Below are positions 61,878-64,000 of a stretch of 64,000 bases of DNA, one piece after another. The position numbers and the translations under genes were made by a program. Each line of letters starts with the position of its first letter. Position 1 is the first letter of the stretch. The notes below the pieces were generated by a model, which was given only the letters and a program-made list of their open reading frames with translations, did not search any database and was not told where the DNA came from. Origin of the DNA: Chamaecyparis obtusa (lineage: Eukaryota; Streptophyta; Pinopsida; Cupressales; Cupressaceae); NCBI GenBank assembly GCA_027943335.1, contig BSBK01003258.1:303501-367500 (forward strand), given 5' to 3'.

Positions 61878-64000
61878 CTTAAGACACACTTGAGCATGAA
61901 AAGGCATACTAGGACCCCTAGGGAGTCCCCATGACCCCTTTTGACACATTGGAATGCTCAAGTCTATCTTAAGGGGTCCTACGACCCCTTAAGATAGACT
62001 TGAGCATTCCAATGCATCAAAAGTGGTCATGGGGACTCTCTAGGGGTCTTAACATGTGATAAGTTGTACTAGGACCCTTAGACAGTCCCCATGACCCCTT
62101 TTGACACATTGGAACCCTCAAGTGTGTCATAAGGGGTCATAAGACCCCTTAGGACACACTTGAGGATTCCAATATGTCAAAAGGGGTCATGGGGACTCTC
62201 TAGGGGTCCTAACACATGATAAGGCTTACTAAGACCCATAGGGAGTCCCCATGACCCCTTTCGATACATTGTAATGTTCAAGTGTGTTTTAAGGGGTCTT
62301 AGGACCTCTTAAGACACACTTGAGCATTCCAATTTGTCAAAAGGGAAAATGGGAACTCCTGAAGGGTCTTAAGGCGTGATAAGGCATAATAGGACCCTTA
62401 AGGAGTCCTAATGACCCCTTTTGACCCCTAGGACCTCTTAAGACACACTTGAGCATTCCAATGTGTCAAAAGGGGTCATTGGGACTCCCTAGGGGTCTTA
62501 ACACATGATAAGGCATATTAGGACCCCTAAGGAGTCCTCATGACCCCTTTTGACACATTGGAACACTCAAGTGTGTCTTAAGGGGTCCTAATACCCCTTA
62601 AGACACACTTGAGCATTCCAATGTGTCAAAAAGGGTCATGGGGACTCTCTAGGGGTCCTAACACGTGATAAAGCGTACTAGGACCCCTAGAGAGTTCTCA
62701 TGACCCTTTTTGACACATTGAAATGCTCAAGTCTATCTTAAGGGGTTGTAGGACCCCTTAAGACACACTTGGGCATTCAAATGTGTCAAAAGGGGTCATG
62801 GGGACTCCCTAGAGGTCCTAGTATGCATTATCACACCTTAGGACACCTGTAGAGTCCCCACGACCCCTTAAAACACATTGGAATACTCAAGTGTGTTTTA
62901 AGGGGTATTAGGACCCCTTAAGACACACTTGAGCATTCCAATGTGTTAAAAGGGGTTATGGGGACTCCCTAGGGGTCTTAATACGCCTTATCATACCTTA
63001 GGACCCCTAAGGAGTCCCCAGGACCCTTTTTGACATATTGGAATATTCAAGTATGTCTTAAGGGGTCCTAATATGCCTTATCACATGTTAGGACCCCTAG
63101 AGAGTCTTCATGAACCCTTAAGACACATTGGAATGCTCAAGTGTGTCTTAAGGGGTCGTACGACCCCTTAAGACACACTTGAGCATTCCAATGTGTCTTA
63201 AGGGGTCATGGGGACTCCCTAGGGGTCCTAGTATGACTTATCACGCGTTAGGACCCCTACAGAGTCCTCGTGACCCCTTAAGACACATTGGAATGCTCAA
63301 GTGTGTCTTAAGGGGTCATAGGACCCCTTAAGACACACTTGAGCATTTCAATGTGTCAAAAGGGGTTATGGGGACTCCCTAGGGGTCTTAATATGCCTTA
63401 TCATGCCTTAGGACCCCTAAGGAGTCCCCAGGACCCTTTTTGACACATTGGAATGCTCAAGTATGTCTTAAGGGCTCCTAATATGTCTTATCACACATTA
63501 GGACCCCTAGAGAGTCTCCATGAACCCTTAAAACACATTGGAATGCTCAAGTGTGTTTTAAAGGGTCGTACGACCCCTTAAGACACACTTGAGCATTCCA
63601 ATGTGCCTTAAGGGGTCATGGGGACTCCCTAGGGGTCCTAGTATGCCTTATCACATGTTAGGACCCCTATAGAGTCCCCATGACCCCTTAAGACATATTG
63701 GAATGCTCAAGTGTGTCTTAAGGGGTCATAGGACCCCTTAAGACACACTTGAGCATTCCAATGTGTCAAAAGGGGTTATGGGGACTCCCTAGGGGTCTTA
63801 ATATGCCTTATCATGCCTTAGGACCCCTAAGGAGTCCCCAGGACCTCTTTTGACACATTAGAATGCTCAAGTATGTCTTAAGAGGTCCTAATATGCCTTA
63901 TCACACGTTAGGACCCCTAGAGAGTCTCCATGAACCCTTAAGACACATTGGAATGCTCAAGTATGTCTTAAGCGGTTGTACGACCCCTTAAGACACACTT
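61878..64000. repeat. Palindromic satellite, right array, continues past the window
   Basis: The same palindromic monomer as the left array. The acacatt anchors fall at 61944, 62104, 62264, (62424, damaged), 62553, 62713, 62873, 63033, 63123, 63283, 63443, 63533, 63693, 63853 and 63943. Most steps are 160 bp. One monomer (from 62424) has lost about 31 bp across its left arm. Three have lost one arm, giving 90-bp steps. The junction with the 179-bp satellite falls inside a monomer at a shared aggacc. Confidence 0.95.
63033..64000. repeat. 410-bp higher-order repeat of the palindromic satellite
   Basis: From 63033 the monomer lengths run 90, 160, 160, 90, 160, 160, 90. The 410-bp unit starts at 63033, 63443 and 63853. 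Equivalent monomers in successive units share private variants (ggagtccccaggacc, then gtcttcatgaaccc or gtctccatgaaccc, then ggtcgtacgacccc) that neighbouring monomers lack. Confidence 0.88.

Noticed and set aside
55687..64000. CRISPR-like regular repeats
   Set aside because: The monomers are 160 and 179 bp with no unique spacers, in a plant nuclear setting. They are satellites.

Overview
The window looks like nuclear DNA of a seed plant, most likely a gymnosperm and probably a conifer. The reasons are low gene density, long AT-rich spacers, many old transposons, a TIR-type resistance gene whose wording resembles conifer TNL genes, and plant-type gene fragments (leucoanthocyanidin dioxygenase-like, class I small heat shock protein, F-box/kelch). 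The conifer call is inference; no marker here is decisive. No complete, intact protein-coding gene can be demonstrated.

Layout. 1-405: first exon of a minus-strand 2-oxoglutarate dioxygenase that runs off the left edge. 1527-23617: a 22-kb tandem Ty3/gypsy chromovirus array of five LTRs and four internal regions on the minus strand, all enclosed by one 5-bp target-site duplication (gtatt). 23618-28057: AT-rich spacer with one candidate small gene (24355-24810). 28058-35182: a 7.1-kb segment bounded by perfect 60-bp inverted repeats. It holds an F-box/kelch exon, a short LTR element that has captured part of a small heat shock protein gene, and an EF-hand exon. 36775-37371: a small TIR transposon. 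40310-41200: degenerate telomere-like sequence. 41390-44620: a decayed LINE. 45604-45836: a possible small gene. 46588-48799: a possible solo LTR. 50180-51374: a TIR-NBS pseudogene with an 82-bp tandem repeat upstream of it.

53880-64000 is dominated by repeats: a (TA)n tract, two copies of a dispersed repeat, a fragment of an unrecognised gene, and three satellite blocks. Two blocks consist of a 160-bp monomer that is almost a perfect palindrome. Between them lies a different satellite with an almost invariant 179-bp period. The right palindromic block shows a 410-bp higher-order repeat (160+160+90) and continues past the window end.

The features do not form a pathway. The biology of interest is genome structure: how an LTR array grew behind a single insertion, how a retroelement carried a host gene piece and then gained a copied flank, and how a palindromic satellite is kept at exact length and organised into higher-order units.
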